NCBI RefSeq assembly: GCF_038050405.1
Contig: NZ_CP150901.1
Coordinates: 4,385,874 to 4,449,873 of the forward strand
Direction of reading: 5' to 3'
From: Paraburkholderia sp. IMGN_8
Lineage (GTDB): Bacteria > Pseudomonadota > Gammaproteobacteria > Burkholderiales > Burkholderiaceae
Length of the DNA stretch: 64,000 nucleotides
Shown here: piece after piece, positions 53,260 to 63,658 of the stretch
Layout: each line of letters begins with the position of its first letter
Numbering within the stretch: the stretch's first letter is position 1
The notes under the pieces: generated by a model
What the model saw: the letters and a program-made list of their open reading frames with translations, nothing else
Database searches by the model: none
What the model was told of the DNA's origin: nothing
Translations under genes and position numbers: made by a program

Positions 53260-56200
53260 TCAAGTGCCCGCAGGAATCCCATGGCCGGTTTCGGCATAGC
53301 GCGATTCTGAAGTCGACGGTCGAAGCATGCTTGCAATGGCTTCTCCTGAAACAGCGGCGCTGTATAGAAAGCCTTGCCCCTCGATACAGCCGTGCTCAAC
53401 CAGAAATCCCCTTTGTACGTCCGTTTCAACGCCTTCTGCAATAACATCGAATTTCAAGGCTTCGGCGATTGCGATGACGGCGAGCGTCAGCGCTTCGTAT
53501 TCTGTCCCACGGCCGATTTCATGCACAAAAACCTTGTCGATCTTGATGCGGTCGATACTGAAGCGTTTCAGATAGCTCAAGCTGGAATAGCCGGTACCGA
53601 AATCATCGATGGCGACTTTTACGCCGAGTTCGCGCAAGTCGTGCAGCACCCGAGCCGCATCATCGGCATGGCGCATCAGCGCACCTTCCGTCACTTCCAG
53701 CTCGAGCAATTCGGCCGGACAGGCGGCGTCGTGTAATGCGCCACGCACCACACTAACGATATCGGAGCGCTCCAACTGAAGAGGTGAGACGTTCACAGAG
53801 ACACGAATCGGAGGAAGGCCCTGCGCTCGCCAAGTACTTACCTGTAGACAGGCGGTTCGGAGGACCCATTCACCGATGCCTTGAATCAACCCCGTTTCTT
53901 CGGCAATTGGGATGAACACGGCAGGCGATACCGCTCCGAGCTCTGCATCATGCCAACGTAACAACGCTTCGGCGCCGAAGATGCGCCCTGTGACCATGTC
54001 GATTTGAGGTTGATAAGCCACCTGAAGCGTTTTGGCCTTGATTGCCCGACGCAGTCGGGTCGATAGGTGCAATCGTTCGGCTGCGGCTCGATTCAGTTCG
54101 GGCCGATAGAACTGGTATCCGTTCCGCCCGTGCGATTTTGCAAGATACATCGCCGCATCAGCGTTGCGAATCAACGTGTCAGCATCGGTGCCATCCTGCG
54201 GGTAAGTGGCGACGCCAATGCTAGCCTCCACATATAACTCTCTCTCGCCGGCATAGAACGGTTCGGTCATCGCGCCAATTACCCGGTCAAGCATAGGTAT
54301 TAACTGCTCACCGCCTGAACGCGCGGCAACGATGATGAATTCGTCTCCGCCGTAACGTGCCACCAGGTCATTTGACCGGATCAATCGCTGCAATCGCCTG
54401 GCCACGCTCGCCAGTAACGTGTCGCCTACGCGATGGCCAAGGGAATCATTGACTTCCTTGAAGCGATCGAGGTCGAGAAACATGACTGATACCTCGCTGC
54501 CAGCCTCTGATGCGCGTTTAATCGCTTCGCCCAGTCGCTCGTCAAGCAAGGTGCGATTCGGCAGCTCCGTCAGCGCATCGTATTTCGCCTGGTGCTCCAG
54601 ACGAGACTGATATTCTACGAGCGCTGTAACGTCGCTCATGACACCCACATGGTGCGTCACATCCCCGCGCTCATCACGCACGGGTGCCACCAGCACGTTA
54701 TTCCAGAAGCGTTCACCGTCCTTCCGGGTACAGGACAGAGTGACATTTGCCTCTGCATTGCGGTTCATGGCGTGTCGAACTTCAGCCCATTTGTGTGGCT
54801 CACCTGCCAGCTTGAACAACGAATCGCAATCCACTCCCGTCACGTCGCTGGACGAATACCCCGTAATACGCTCGAACGCTGCGTTAGCAAAAATCACGAC
54901 GTTCGAGTCTTGCCTTACCTCGGCAATCACAATCCCATTGATACTCGCGTCTATCGCTCTGCCCTGAAGACGCAACGCCAGTTCGGCTTTGCGCCGGGCT
55001 GTGATGTTCTCGTAAGCGATTAGAACGCCGACGACCGCTCCCTTCTGGTCTTCCAACGGAAGCTTCGTTTCGGAAATCCACACTTCCGTTCCGTCGACGG
55101 CTATAGCAGTACGCTCGAAATGGCGTCGGGTGAGCTCACCTGACATAACCCGAACATCTTCGACCTGCGACGCGTGTGCATCATCGCCCCAACGCAAATC
55201 GTAGTCATTCAAACCAATAAGGGCGTCCCTGGATGGCAAACCGGCGTCACGCGCATAAATCGCATTACCGCCCACGTAGCGGTGCCTGGCGTCCTTCCAG
55301 GCGATACCTTGGGGAATATGGTCGAGCACGTACTCAAGCGTCTGCTTGGATTCAAACAGTTCGGCCCGGGCGACCATTTCTAGCGTGACGTCCACCATGA
55401 CGGACATAGTGGCAGCGCGACCTTCAAACGAAACATTCAGGTGATGAACGTCCATGGACCGTTGCTCGCCAGACTTGGTCTGGTGGACCCAGACGCCGAC
55501 TGCCTGCGTCTCGCCGGACGTGGTGCCGGACTCTGGCTGGAAGACCTCCTTCAGACGAATAAATTCATCCGCGGGATGTACGTCTCCCAAGGACATATTG
55601 AGCAGTTCATCTTCCTGATACCCAAAGGTCCGCTGCGCGGCCCCATTGACTGCGACAATGTTCAGCGACTGATTGTCGTATATCCATATTGGCAACGGAT
55701 GCTCATCAAAGAACCGCTGGTACCGGGCCCGCGCTCCGTCAGCCAAACGTAATGCCGCGCGAAGCCGTCTCGCTATTCGAGCGTTCCAACGCATCAGAGC
55801 GAGCAGCAGCGCCGCAGCCGTCAATCCGCTCGCGAGCAGCGCCGCGGACACCCTCTTTGCGTTCGACGAAGACTGACTGACAACGGAGTCAAGCGTGGCA
55901 TCGGCTTCCATACGGACATCGACGACATGCTCGAGAACGCTATAGAAGTAAGCATCAATTTCGCTCAACGCCGGGTCCCCGAAACCAACGCTTCCAGGAC
56001 GCTGGTTGACCCGTCTCGCCAACGCATTGCTACGTTCGCCGAGCTTTCGCATCATTTCATCGAGTTCGTTCAGGCGGGAGACGCAATCTCCACGTCCACG
56101 ACATCCGGCGCGTGCATCGCCCGTCAATTCGAGCAGCATCGGCATCGGAAAGTTGTAGGCCGCGCGCCTGTAAAACGGACGGGTGCTAATCAGCGTGTAG

Positions 56201-56478
56201 AGCTCACCATGTTCGTCAAGCATCATCTGCTGAACCTGGTCGAGGTCATGTTTCAGTCGACCTGATTCCCGCAGCGTGCTGAGTGAATTCTCCTGCTCGT
56301 GCATCTGGCGGCGAGCCAGAAACGTGTTCATGCCAATCGCCGAGAGAATGAAAGCGACTGCAATTACAGTGAAAGCTTTGCGGACAAACTCCCGATTGAA
56401 CGTCAATCCGGCGAGCGTGACGGTTTCACGTTGCCTCGGCGCCCCACTGTGTGCGCGATTGGAGTGCGGCTTTGCCAT
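53260..56478 (-). CDS. Membrane PAS-PAS-PAS-GGDEF-EAL cyclic-di-GMP protein
   Basis: Two membrane helices (about 34-54 and 212-230) enclose a periplasmic sensor of about 155 residues with a Cys pair (GCRGRGDC). Three PAS regions follow (about 250-375, 385-500, 505-630), then GGDEF (RYGGDEFIIV, intact active site) and EAL (AEALLRW, DDFGTGYSSLSYL, AEGVET). Both cyclase and phosphodiesterase sites look complete, so the balance cannot be predicted. It probably links an envelope signal to c-di-GMP, which can control adhesion such as the Tad pilus upstream. Confidence 0.93.
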   Translation of the reverse strand: MAKPHSNRAHSGAPRQRETVTLAGLTFNREFVRKAFTVIAVAFILSAIGMNTFLARRQMHEQENSLSTLRESGRLKHDLDQVQQMMLDEHGELYTLISTRPFYRRAAYNFPMPMLLELTGDARAGCRGRGDCVSRLNELDEMMRKLGERSNALARRVNQRPGSVGFGDPALSEIDAYFYSVLEHVVDVRMEADATLDSVVSQSSSNAKRVSAALLASGLTAAALLLALMRWNARIARRLRAALRLADGARARYQRFFDEHPLPIWIYDNQSLNIVAVNGAAQRTFGYQEDELLNMSLGDVHPADEFIRLKEVFQPESGTTSGETQAVGVWVHQTKSGEQRSMDVHHLNVSFEGRAATMSVMVDVTLEMVARAELFESKQTLEYVLDHIPQGIAWKDARHRYVGGNAIYARDAGLPSRDALIGLNDYDLRWGDDAHASQVEDVRVMSGELTRRHFERTAIAVDGTEVWISETKLPLEDQKGAVVGVLIAYENITARRKAELALRLQGRAIDASINGIVIAEVRQDSNVVIFANAAFERITGYSSSDVTGVDCDSLFKLAGEPHKWAEVRHAMNRNAEANVTLSCTRKDGERFWNNVLVAPVRDERGDVTHHVGVMSDVTALVEYQSRLEHQAKYDALTELPNRTLLDERLGEAIKRASEAGSEVSVMFLDLDRFKEVNDSLGHRVGDTLLASVARRLQRLIRSNDLVARYGGDEFIIVAARSGGEQLIPMLDRVIGAMTEPFYAGERELYVEASIGVATYPQDGTDADTLIRNADAAMYLAKSHGRNGYQFYRPELNRAAAERLHLSTRLRRAIKAKTLQVAYQPQIDMVTGRIFGAEALLRWHDAELGAVSPAVFIPIAEETGLIQGIGEWVLRTACLQVSTWRAQGLPPIRVSVNVSPLQLERSDIVSVVRGALHDAACPAELLELEVTEGALMRHADDAARVLHDLRELGVKVAIDDFGTGYSSLSYLKRFSIDRIKIDKVFVHEIGRGTEYEALTLAVIAIAEALKFDVIAEGVETDVQRGFLVEHGCIEGQGFLYSAAVSGEAIASMLRPSTSESRYAETGHGIPAGT

Positions 56479-56648
56479 ACATGGCCTCGAGTCCGTCAGA
56501 TCGACAGGATAACGGCCTGGAAGACGAACTTCTTAAGCGTTGCGCGCGCAAGCGTGCGAGCGCGGGGACGGACGGCCGATGCCTGCATTAACGTTCCAAG
56601 CACTGCTCACCCCGTGCAAGCTTTAATGACGCCAGTGCCAGACAGTGG

Positions 56649-56933
56649 TCAGGAACGTAGCACGCCTTTCAGGCGTCCCAGCTCAGCTGGTCTGGTGTAT
56701 GACCGGTACAGTTCGCCGACCGTGCCAAATGCTAAGGCCGGTTTGAGAGTCGCACCGGGAAGTGCGTCTGTAATCCAATCAAAGGCATTCATTTCGCGTT
56801 GAGCAGCATGCACCGCTGCAGTGAGCACTGTGAGGGCTCGCTCCGCGGAGTGCCCACCAAGGTCGACGAAGCAGCTCTCAAATGGATGCTTCGTTGCAGT
56901 TTCGACGTGTAACACTGACTTTCGAACGCCCAA
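56649..56933 (-). CDS. Small orphan protein (94 aa)
   Basis: A TTG at 56933 has AGGAG at about 7 nt. The product contains ESCFVDLGGHSAERALTVLTA and MNAFDWITDALPGATLKP with no recognised domain. It lies alone behind the c-di-GMP gene's promoter region. Confidence 0.5.
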   Translation of the reverse strand: MGVRKSVLHVETATKHPFESCFVDLGGHSAERALTVLTAAVHAAQREMNAFDWITDALPGATLKPALAFGTVGELYRSYTRPAELGRLKGVLRS

Positions 56934-57257
56934 ATCAATCTCCTACTCGGATTGCGCCTCTTGTATATCAACTGAATGTGACAATATTAGTTAACCTGGT
57001 AAATATCGCAGGACAGTCCAACCGTACATGGCATCCCGTAGACCTCCTGCGTGACGTACTCCCTTAGCCGCACTGAGCCGGCGACCTTCGGACTTTCATC
57101 ACACGGTCACTCTTCCTGAGACACGCACGGGCGCCCTTAAGCAAATGTATTCTGCGCAAGGCGGACCCGCCTCCATCATTTTGTGGAGCAGTGACCTGTT
57201 CAATTTTCCTGTTATCTGCCTTGCTTCGCGTGCGCGTACCTTATGAGCGCGCTGCCG
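56934..57257. other. Intergenic region without supported gene
   Basis: No frame with a credible start was seen. A short AT-rich segment near 56975-57005 may hold a promoter. Confidence 0.3.
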
Positions 57258-57575
57258 TCAGCGAGCACCTGCTCCCACGTCGAATTTCTCGCCGACAACG
57301 CTTTCCTGAGCCCGCATGGTGCACGGATTTGCCGGCCCGCACACGGTACCGTCCGTGGCCGTGAACTGGCCGCCAATCACCTGGTGACTGACGACGCCGA
57401 ACATTCGACGCCCTCCGTCCGTCAGCACGAACCTCACATCGATGCTGGTCGTCGCAATAGGAGGTGGAAGTCCGTGGACGAGTTGCCCCCGAGCTGAGGT
57501 TTTCGGGGGCCGTGGTAGCGAGACGAAGGACCGGGCGGCGGAAGAAAGCGGCGCAACACGTACAAAGTCGGCCAC
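57258..57575 (-). CDS. Small orphan protein (up to 105 aa)
   Basis: The part IDVRFVLTDGGRRMFGVVSH, VIGGQFTATDGTVCGPANPC and EKFDVGAGAR has the regular turn spacing of a compact beta protein. The first 35 residues are less convincing. No known domain. Confidence 0.45.
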   Translation of the reverse strand: MADFVRVAPLSSAARSFVSLPRPPKTSARGQLVHGLPPPIATTSIDVRFVLTDGGRRMFGVVSHQVIGGQFTATDGTVCGPANPCTMRAQESVVGEKFDVGAGAR

Positions 57576-57633
57576 TCGCCCGCGCGCTCACCTCGCGTTT
57601 TCTGTTCCTGTCCCGTACATCACCAGCCAGGTC

Positions 57634-57882
57634 CTAGCTCCCCCCGAAAAAGATGTTGCATTGTGGGTTCGTGCTACAGGATCTGGCATTTTTCACACCG
57701 CTTTGCATTTTCGTGTCGGGCACGCCTCCGTATGTCTGCGTCCCCGTACCGGGGGCAGCATCCTGAGTTGCGGCATTTTCCTGTGGGGCGGGTTGTGGTG
57801 TCTCCGGCGCGCCTTGAGAATGCGCAAGCGCTGCTGTGAAAAGCAACCCGGCAGCAGAAGCGACCATCAGTTTTGAATTCAC
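57634..57882 (-). CDS. Small secreted protein (82 aa)
   Basis: A GTG at 57882 has AAGGAG at 7 nt and is followed by a signal peptide (LMVASAAGLLFTAALAHSQG). The mature part is Gln/Pro/Ala-rich, then TYGGVPDTKMQSG and SCSTNPQCNIFFGGS, an end seen in small Burkholderia exported proteins. Two cysteines could form a disulfide. Confidence 0.7.
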   Translation of the reverse strand: MNSKLMVASAAGLLFTAALAHSQGAPETPQPAPQENAATQDAAPGTGTQTYGGVPDTKMQSGVKNARSCSTNPQCNIFFGGS

Positions 57883-58389
57883 GTTAGCTCCTTGAATTGC
57901 GTTGAGCTCCACGTTGAGCTCCAATCATGCGACCCGAAATTCGCGTGCCTGAAGTTGACGTCCTCACGGGATTTTCGGGCGCGCACAGCGTCCTTCGCGT
58001 CTGCAGGCCAAATGCCCGAGGCGAAGGTTCTAGATCATTGGGAAAATGGGGATAGCAGTGCGCCGAACCGAAGTCCCGGGGCGCAAGGTGGCGTGCGAAC
58101 TGGCAGTGTCAACGGATTTTGTGGACCCTCGACACGTAATAATCGCCCTGCAAATACGTTATAGGGCGCGCGATGCCGAAGCGGTAGTGAATATTTGCGT
58201 CGAGTTCCGCCCGTGAACTCGCAAGCTGCTTTCAACGCCAATCGATGTTTAAACGCCGGTCGTCTGGCGGAATTGGACAGTGGCCGATATATCGGAGCCG
58301 CTACTGGCATCAATCGCTCTTTGATGAAGAGGCCTGAGCACCTCAGGCCGCATCGCGTCGGATGCTGATTGAAACGCGAGCGCCTCGAT
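57883..58389. other. Intergenic region without supported gene
   Basis: Several mutually overlapping frames, none with a ribosome-binding site. Nothing else recognised. Confidence 0.3.
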
Positions 58390-58668
58390 TCAGCGCGGCG
58401 AGCTTGCGACCGTTGCCTGCACGAGAGGGTGCTCTGCGGTCGACTTCCGCCTGTTGGCAGCGGGCGGGAATACGCACCAACTGCCGTCATCGTGCCTGAA
58501 GAAGAACAACGCGCGCGTTCCGGCTGGCGACGACGTCTCGACGCACACGTAGCGCCCCCCATTCCATCCGGTGCGACTGAATCTGGTCACATGAACGGGC
58601 GTCGCGGGAGCTGGTGCGAGCCACTTTTCGACCTGACAACGCAGGGACTGCTCGTGGGTGTTTTTCAT
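58390..58668 (-). CDS. Small orphan protein of Burkholderia type (92 aa)
   Basis: ATG 58668 follows GGAG. The product reads HEQSLRCQVEKWLAP then VHVTRFSRTG, RYVCVETSSPAGTRALFFF and HDDGSWCVFPP, a pattern common to unnamed Burkholderia proteins. Function unknown. Confidence 0.65.
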   Translation of the reverse strand: MKNTHEQSLRCQVEKWLAPAPATPVHVTRFSRTGWNGGRYVCVETSSPAGTRALFFFRHDDGSWCVFPPAANRRKSTAEHPLVQATVASSPR

Positions 58669-59122
58669 GTTCCGCTCCAGCACGTTTCCCGTTCAGGTAA
58701 TGCGACGGTTTCTCACCGTTCATTTCCTTAACGCTGCAAACGCCCGACATGTTGACCTGGGGGTTGTGAGTTCTGAAACCGAATATTTCGAGGTAGGTGA
58801 ACTTCAGAAAACGGCCCAGAAGTGGTCGGCCGAAGCCATCCGATCGGACTTTCGCTGAAGCATTGAGAAACGTGTTTTAGCGACCTGATCCGGCGTTCCG
58901 AAAGAATCCAAATGAAAAATCGTTGGTTCCCCGGCGCCGCGCGCCTCGGTAATCTTGTCGGCTATTGCACACAGGAAACGGGTGGCGTTGCGACGCGCCC
59001 TTCACGAGGAGAACCAGATGGGCACGCCACGCTGCGCGATCGATCGGCAGAGTCCAGGCGCGTCGTGGACGAACGCTTCCCAGCTTTCAACAAGCCTGAC
59101 TACCGGCGTTAGCCGGTTCACG
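58669..59122. other. Intergenic region upstream of the first sugar ABC transporter
   Basis: No credible gene. A frame from 58955 runs into the transporter ATPase gene but its first 56 codons have no transporter similarity or start signal. Confidence 0.35.
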
Positions 59123-60610
59123 ATGTCGTCGCCGATCCTGACGGCAGTTGCCGTGGCAAAGCGCTTCGGTCCCACCGTCGCGCTGTCGAAACTCGATCTT
59201 TCGATCCGTGCCGGCGAAGTCGTCGCGCTGATGGGCGCGAACGGTGCGGGCAAGTCGACGCTCGTCAAGATCCTGAGCGGTGTGTATCTGCCCGACAGCG
59301 GGACATTGACGTTGCGCGGCGAACCGTATCGGCCAGCTTCTCCTCAAGCCGCAAAACAGTTCGGCATCGCGACCGTGCATCAATCCATCGCCGACGCGGT
59401 CGTGCCGGCGCTGTCGATCGCCGATAACCTGCTGCTCGATCGGCTGTGCGATCCGGCGTCGCCGTGGCGCGTGCCGCCTGCGGCGCGGCGTGACGCCGCC
59501 AGGCCGCTTGCTGCAAGAGTCGGGCTGGATGTCGATCTGTCGGCGCCGCTCGCGTCGCTGTCGCTCGCAGCTCAGCAACTCGTCACGCTGGCACGTGCGC
59601 TGGCGTCGCATCCCACGCTGCTGATTCTCGACGAGCCGACCGCCAGCCTGTCCGCCGCGGAAGCCGAACGGCTCTTCGCGCTGCTCGACCGGCTGCGCGA
59701 GGAGGGTGTGGCGATCCTGCTGGTATCGCATCGACTCGGCGATCTGCGGCGTATCGCCGATCGGGTGACGATCGTCCGTGACGGGCGTATCGTCGCCGAC
59801 CTGAAGCCGCCCATCGATTTCGATGCCGCCGTCGAAACGATGATCGGGCGGCCCATACCCAAAGATCGCGCTCAATATGCGGCAGACGCGGCGTCGCTCG
59901 AACCCTGCTTCAGTGTGCGTGACTTTCAGTTGACGCCTCACAGCGTCCCGTTCGATCTCGACGTGCAGCGCGGCGAAATCGTCGCGATAGCGGGCCCGGT
60001 GGGCGGAGGAAAGTCGCGCCTTGCGAGTGCGATCTTCGGTGCAACACGCGCCGCTGCTGGCGAGATGATGCTGGACGGCCAGCCATGGCGTCCGCGCTCG
60101 CCCGCCGATGCGATTCGCGCAGGCGTGTTCCTTTCCGGCGAGGATCGCTGGCGCACGTCGCTGTTCCCCGATAGCGTGCCGTTTGCGTCGATTGCGGGCA
60201 CGCTCAGCTTTCCGTTCCTGTCACGCTGGTTCAAGCGTGGCGCGGTGGACCGCGAACGAGAGCGCGATGCCGCCATCGAAGCGATCTCGAACTTCGGCAT
60301 CCGCTGCACCGGCCCCGATGACCGCCTCACACGCCTGTCCGGCGGCAATCAGCAGAAGATCGTTCTCGCGCGCTGGCATGCGGAACGCGCACGGCTGTTG
60401 CTGTTCGACGAGCCGTTTCAGGGTGTCGATGCCGGCGCGCGCGCCGATATCGTCGATACGCTGCGGCGGCACGCACATGAGCGCGCCACGATCGTGTTCG
60501 TCAGCGATCTCGAAGAGGCGTTCGAGATCGCGGATCGCGTCGTGCGTTTCGATCGCGCGACGCTCGATCGCGTACCCACCACCGACCTGACTTTTCACAT
60601 TCATCGATGA
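59123..60610 (+). CDS. CUT2-type sugar ABC transporter ATPase (RbsA-like)
   Basis: Two ATPase halves in one chain. The first has GANGAGKST (Walker A), LSLAAQQLV (a degenerate signature) and LLILDEPTASLS. The second has the altered P-loop GPVGGGKSR, LSGGNQQK and LLLFDEPFQGVD. This asymmetry is typical of RbsA/MglA/XylG ATPases. The start is set at ATG 59123, just before the conserved first strand; no strong Shine-Dalgarno precedes it. Coupled by ATGA to its permease. No periplasmic binding protein is present in the window, so substrate is unknown. Confidence 0.9.
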   Translation: MSSPILTAVAVAKRFGPTVALSKLDLSIRAGEVVALMGANGAGKSTLVKILSGVYLPDSGTLTLRGEPYRPASPQAAKQFGIATVHQSIADAVVPALSIADNLLLDRLCDPASPWRVPPAARRDAARPLAARVGLDVDLSAPLASLSLAAQQLVTLARALASHPTLLILDEPTASLSAAEAERLFALLDRLREEGVAILLVSHRLGDLRRIADRVTIVRDGRIVADLKPPIDFDAAVETMIGRPIPKDRAQYAADAASLEPCFSVRDFQLTPHSVPFDLDVQRGEIVAIAGPVGGGKSRLASAIFGATRAAAGEMMLDGQPWRPRSPADAIRAGVFLSGEDRWRTSLFPDSVPFASIAGTLSFPFLSRWFKRGAVDRERERDAAIEAISNFGIRCTGPDDRLTRLSGGNQQKIVLARWHAERARLLLFDEPFQGVDAGARADIVDTLRRHAHERATIVFVSDLEEAFEIADRVVRFDRATLDRVPTTDLTFHIHR

Positions 60611-61662
60611 AACCCGGCACATCTTCTCTCGTTTCAGACGCCGTATCCGGCACGCGTTCACGCCCCGCATTGCGCGGGTTGCGTGAGCACCTCGAACGCA
60701 CCGGCATCCTGCTCGTGCTTGCGATTCTGATTGCCGTGTTCGCCATCAAGGAACCTGCGTTTCTGAACGTCGATAATCTGTTCAGCATTCTGCAGGCGGT
60801 ATCGATTGTCGCGTTGCTCGGCATCGGCGTGACGGTCACGCTGGCGGCCGGCGGCTTCGATTTGTCGGTGGGCAGCGTGGCTGCATCGGCGCAGATGGCG
60901 GCGAGCTATGTGCTGATCGTCTGGCATGGCAGTGCGGTTGCGGCGGTGCTCGCGTGCGTGGGGCTCGGCGTCGCGGCCGGTCTGTTCAACGGCCTGCTCA
61001 TCACGCGCCTGCGCGTGCCCGACCAGCTTGCGACGCTCGGCACGTTGTTCCTGCTGGCCGGTCTGCAACTGATCCCCACCGGCGGGCGCTCGCTCGCAGC
61101 CGGCACGGTGTTGCCCGACGGCACCGAAGCGACCGGCGTCTTTTCCGATACGTTTCTTGCGCTGGGACGTTTGCGTCTCTTCGATGTCGTGCCGCTGCCG
61201 GTGCTCATTCTCGCTACGTTGACGGTGCTGGCCTGCGTCGTGATGGAGACGACGCGCTGGGGCCGCGTGATCTATGCGATCGGCGGCAACGAAACGGCTG
61301 CGCGGCTCGCCGGCGCGCCCACTGCACGCTACCGGATTGCCGCGTACGTCGCGTCGGGAACGATCGCGTCGCTGGGCGGTGTGCTGATCGCGGCGCGCGT
61401 CGGCCGCGGCGATGTCAGCGCAGGACACTCGTTGCTGCTCGATGCGGTGGCCGCGGCACTGGTGGGGTATGCGGTCTGGGGCGCGAAGCGGCCCAACGTG
61501 TTCGGCACGGTGGTGGGCGCGGTGTTTGTCGGCGTGCTGCTCAACGGGCTGACGATGCTCAACGCGCCGTACTACATGCAGGATTTCATCAAGGGCGTGC
61601 TGCTGGTGCTCGCACTGGCGTTCACGTTCAGCGTCGGGCGGCGTGCTGATTCACGCGCATAA
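60607..61662 (+). CDS. CUT2-type sugar ABC transporter permease (RbsC-like)
   Basis: About nine hydrophobic helices, with GFDLSVGSVAASAQ, LGTLFLLAGLQLIPTGG and the RWGRVIYAIGGNETAARLAG cytoplasmic loop that contacts the ATPase, all standard RbsC/XylH features. ATGA overlap with the ATPase gene. The stop lies 16 nt from the converging second transporter set. Confidence 0.9.
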   Translation: MKPGTSSLVSDAVSGTRSRPALRGLREHLERTGILLVLAILIAVFAIKEPAFLNVDNLFSILQAVSIVALLGIGVTVTLAAGGFDLSVGSVAASAQMAASYVLIVWHGSAVAAVLACVGLGVAAGLFNGLLITRLRVPDQLATLGTLFLLAGLQLIPTGGRSLAAGTVLPDGTEATGVFSDTFLALGRLRLFDVVPLPVLILATLTVLACVVMETTRWGRVIYAIGGNETAARLAGAPTARYRIAAYVASGTIASLGGVLIAARVGRGDVSAGHSLLLDAVAAALVGYAVWGAKRPNVFGTVVGAVFVGVLLNGLTMLNAPYYMQDFIKGVLLVLALAFTFSVGRRADSRA

Positions 61663-61677
61663 GCCACACGTGCTGGC

Positions 61678-62643
61678 TCATGCGTAGCGGTCGCGCCGTT
61701 GCGCGAAGCTCACAGCCAGCACGACAAAGATCAGCACGCCGGTTGCGACCTGCTGCCAGTAAAAATTCCAGCCGATCAGCAACAGCCCGTTTGCGACGAG
61801 ACTGATCAGCAATACGCCCAGCAGGGTGCCGGTGACGCCAGGCCGGCGCGCCGGCGACAGGGTTGTGCCGATGAACGTCGCCCCGATCGCATTCAGCAGA
61901 TAGCCGTTGCCGGCCTGCGGCACATAGGCTTTGACCGTCGACGAAAGCAGGAGACCGACAACACCATAAATCAGCGCACTGGCAATGAACGTCACGGCCG
62001 TGATCGCCGCGACCGGCAACCCTGAATAGCGCGCGACGCCCGGCTGAGCACCAAGCGCTATGCTCTGCCGTCCGAAGACGGACCACGCGAGCGTCGCGTG
62101 AACGGCAACGGCAAGCACGGCGACAATCCACAACGGCACGGGCAAGCCTGCCAAAGTGCCGTGCGCCAGTTCGTTGAAGAGCGGCGGCAACGCGACATTC
62201 AGCAGATAAACCGGTTGTCCGCCGTCGGTGGCGAGTTGCTGGACGGTCTGGCCGATGAACAGCGTGCCGAGCGTTGCGAGAAACGGCGCGATGCCGAGCC
62301 CGCCAATCAGCACGCCGTTGAACGCGCCGACCAGCAGCGCCGCGACGAGGCCACCGAGCAAAGCGGGCAACACGCCGACCTGGTGCGCGCTCAACAGCAC
62401 GAATACGAGGCTCGCGACATCCACGGAGGTGCCGAGAGACAGGTCGATCGCCCCGATCGACAACGCCAGTGTCATGCCGAGCGCAGCAATGGCGAGCAGT
62501 GCAAAGTTGTTCAGCAGTACGTCGGCGAGATTGCCGGGACGCGCGAAGCCGGGCGCGAACGCGGCAAAGAATGCGATCACGGCAAGCAGTGCGCCGACTA
62601 GCGCGAAGCGTTGCTGGCGTGCAATCTGTTCAATCATTGGCAT
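61678..62643 (-). CDS. CUT2-type sugar ABC transporter permease, leftward set, second
   Basis: RbsC-type permease with GAIDLSLGTSVDVASLVFVLL, FLATLGTLFIGQTVQQLATDG and the short SVFGRQSIALGAQPGVARYSG loop. Start at ATG 62643, or more likely ATG 62637, which has AGGAAA at better spacing. It overlaps the end of the preceding permease gene by 14 nt. With that protein it can form a heterodimeric membrane channel. Confidence 0.9.
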   Translation of the reverse strand: MPMIEQIARQQRFALVGALLAVIAFFAAFAPGFARPGNLADVLLNNFALLAIAALGMTLALSIGAIDLSLGTSVDVASLVFVLLSAHQVGVLPALLGGLVAALLVGAFNGVLIGGLGIAPFLATLGTLFIGQTVQQLATDGGQPVYLLNVALPPLFNELAHGTLAGLPVPLWIVAVLAVAVHATLAWSVFGRQSIALGAQPGVARYSGLPVAAITAVTFIASALIYGVVGLLLSSTVKAYVPQAGNGYLLNAIGATFIGTTLSPARRPGVTGTLLGVLLISLVANGLLLIGWNFYWQQVATGVLIFVVLAVSFAQRRDRYA

Positions 62644-63658
62644 GGTTTCCTGTGTGCCGGCGCCGGATGACGGCAGTCGTCGCCACGACGAACAGGATCA
62701 ACGCGCCTTCGACGCCGCTGACCCAGTAGCTCGACACGTTGTCGAGCTGAAAGCCGTTGCTGACGATGCCGATGAAGAGCACCGCGAGCAGCGTGCCGGG
62801 AATGGTCGGCACGAGCCGCCGCGAAAACACGACGCCGAGCAGCGCTGCAGCGACCACTGCCAGCAGATTTTCCCCGGCGCCAGGCGAACTGCCGCTCAGC
62901 AGCGCGGCAGACGTCAATGCGGCGAGCGCTGCCGCGATGCCGCTCAACACGTAGCTGGCCGCGGCATAGGCGTTCGTTCGCACACCGGCGGCCCGCGCGG
63001 CGTCGCGATGCGCGCCGGCTGCGCGAAGCCGCAGTCCAAACGGTGTGTAGTGAATCAGTACGGTGAAGAGGGCCGCGACGATCAGGAGCGCGTACGCGAG
63101 ATGCGGCACGCCGAACGGCCCGCTATCCAGCAGGAAGGACAGCACCGGACTCGCTGCGGGGACCGACGTGTTCTGCGTGAGCACCAGTTCGAAACCGGCG
63201 CAGAGGTTCATTGTCGTTAGCGTGGCGAGCAGCGGGAAGATGCGCAACGCGATCACGGCGAACGCATTGAGCGCGCCGACGACAGCCCCTGTGGCAATCG
63301 TCAGGGCGAGCGCCGCGCTTTCCGGCGCGCCTTCGCGTAGCGCGACCGCATAAACCGCCGCGCAAAGGCCCATGTTCGCCGCGACCGAGAGATCGAGGCC
63401 GCCTTTGATCGGATCCGAGCCGCCGCCGATCAGCACGACCGTCAGGCCGAATCCGAGAATCCCGACGACAACGGATTGCTGCAGCACATTCGCGAGATTC
63501 GCAACGGTGACAAACAGCGGCGAGCTGACGGCAAAAACCGCAAACACCGCGGCGAACGCCAGCGCGGCACCGCATCGCAGCCAGAACTGCGCGCCGAACC
63601 AGCCTGCGGGCAGTTCGAATCTCGCGCCGCGCCGTGCGCCTTCGAGCACCTTGCTCAT
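62630..63658 (-). CDS. CUT2-type sugar ABC transporter permease, leftward set, first
   Basis: RbsC-type permease with GGLDLSVAANMGLCAAVYAV, FPLLATLTTMNLCAGFELVL and the TPFGLRLRAAGAHRDAARAAG loop. The start at ATG 63658 overlaps the ATPase stop by ATGA; an in-frame frame extension upstream is not needed. Two permeases per ATPase recall AI-2, xylitol or erythritol-type CUT2 systems, but no specific substrate can be named. Confidence 0.9.
   Translation of the reverse strand: MSKVLEGARRGARFELPAGWFGAQFWLRCGAALAFAAVFAVFAVSSPLFVTVANLANVLQQSVVVGILGFGLTVVLIGGGSDPIKGGLDLSVAANMGLCAAVYAVALREGAPESAALALTIATGAVVGALNAFAVIALRIFPLLATLTTMNLCAGFELVLTQNTSVPAASPVLSFLLDSGPFGVPHLAYALLIVAALFTVLIHYTPFGLRLRAAGAHRDAARAAGVRTNAYAAASYVLSGIAAALAALTSAALLSGSSPGAGENLLAVVAAALLGVVFSRRLVPTIPGTLLAVLFIGIVSNGFQLDNVSSYWVSGVEGALILFVVATTAVIRRRHTGNHAND

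Noticed and set aside
58912..59112. 66-codon frame before the ABC ATPase
   Set aside because: No ribosome-binding site or domain; probably leader DNA of the transporter operon.
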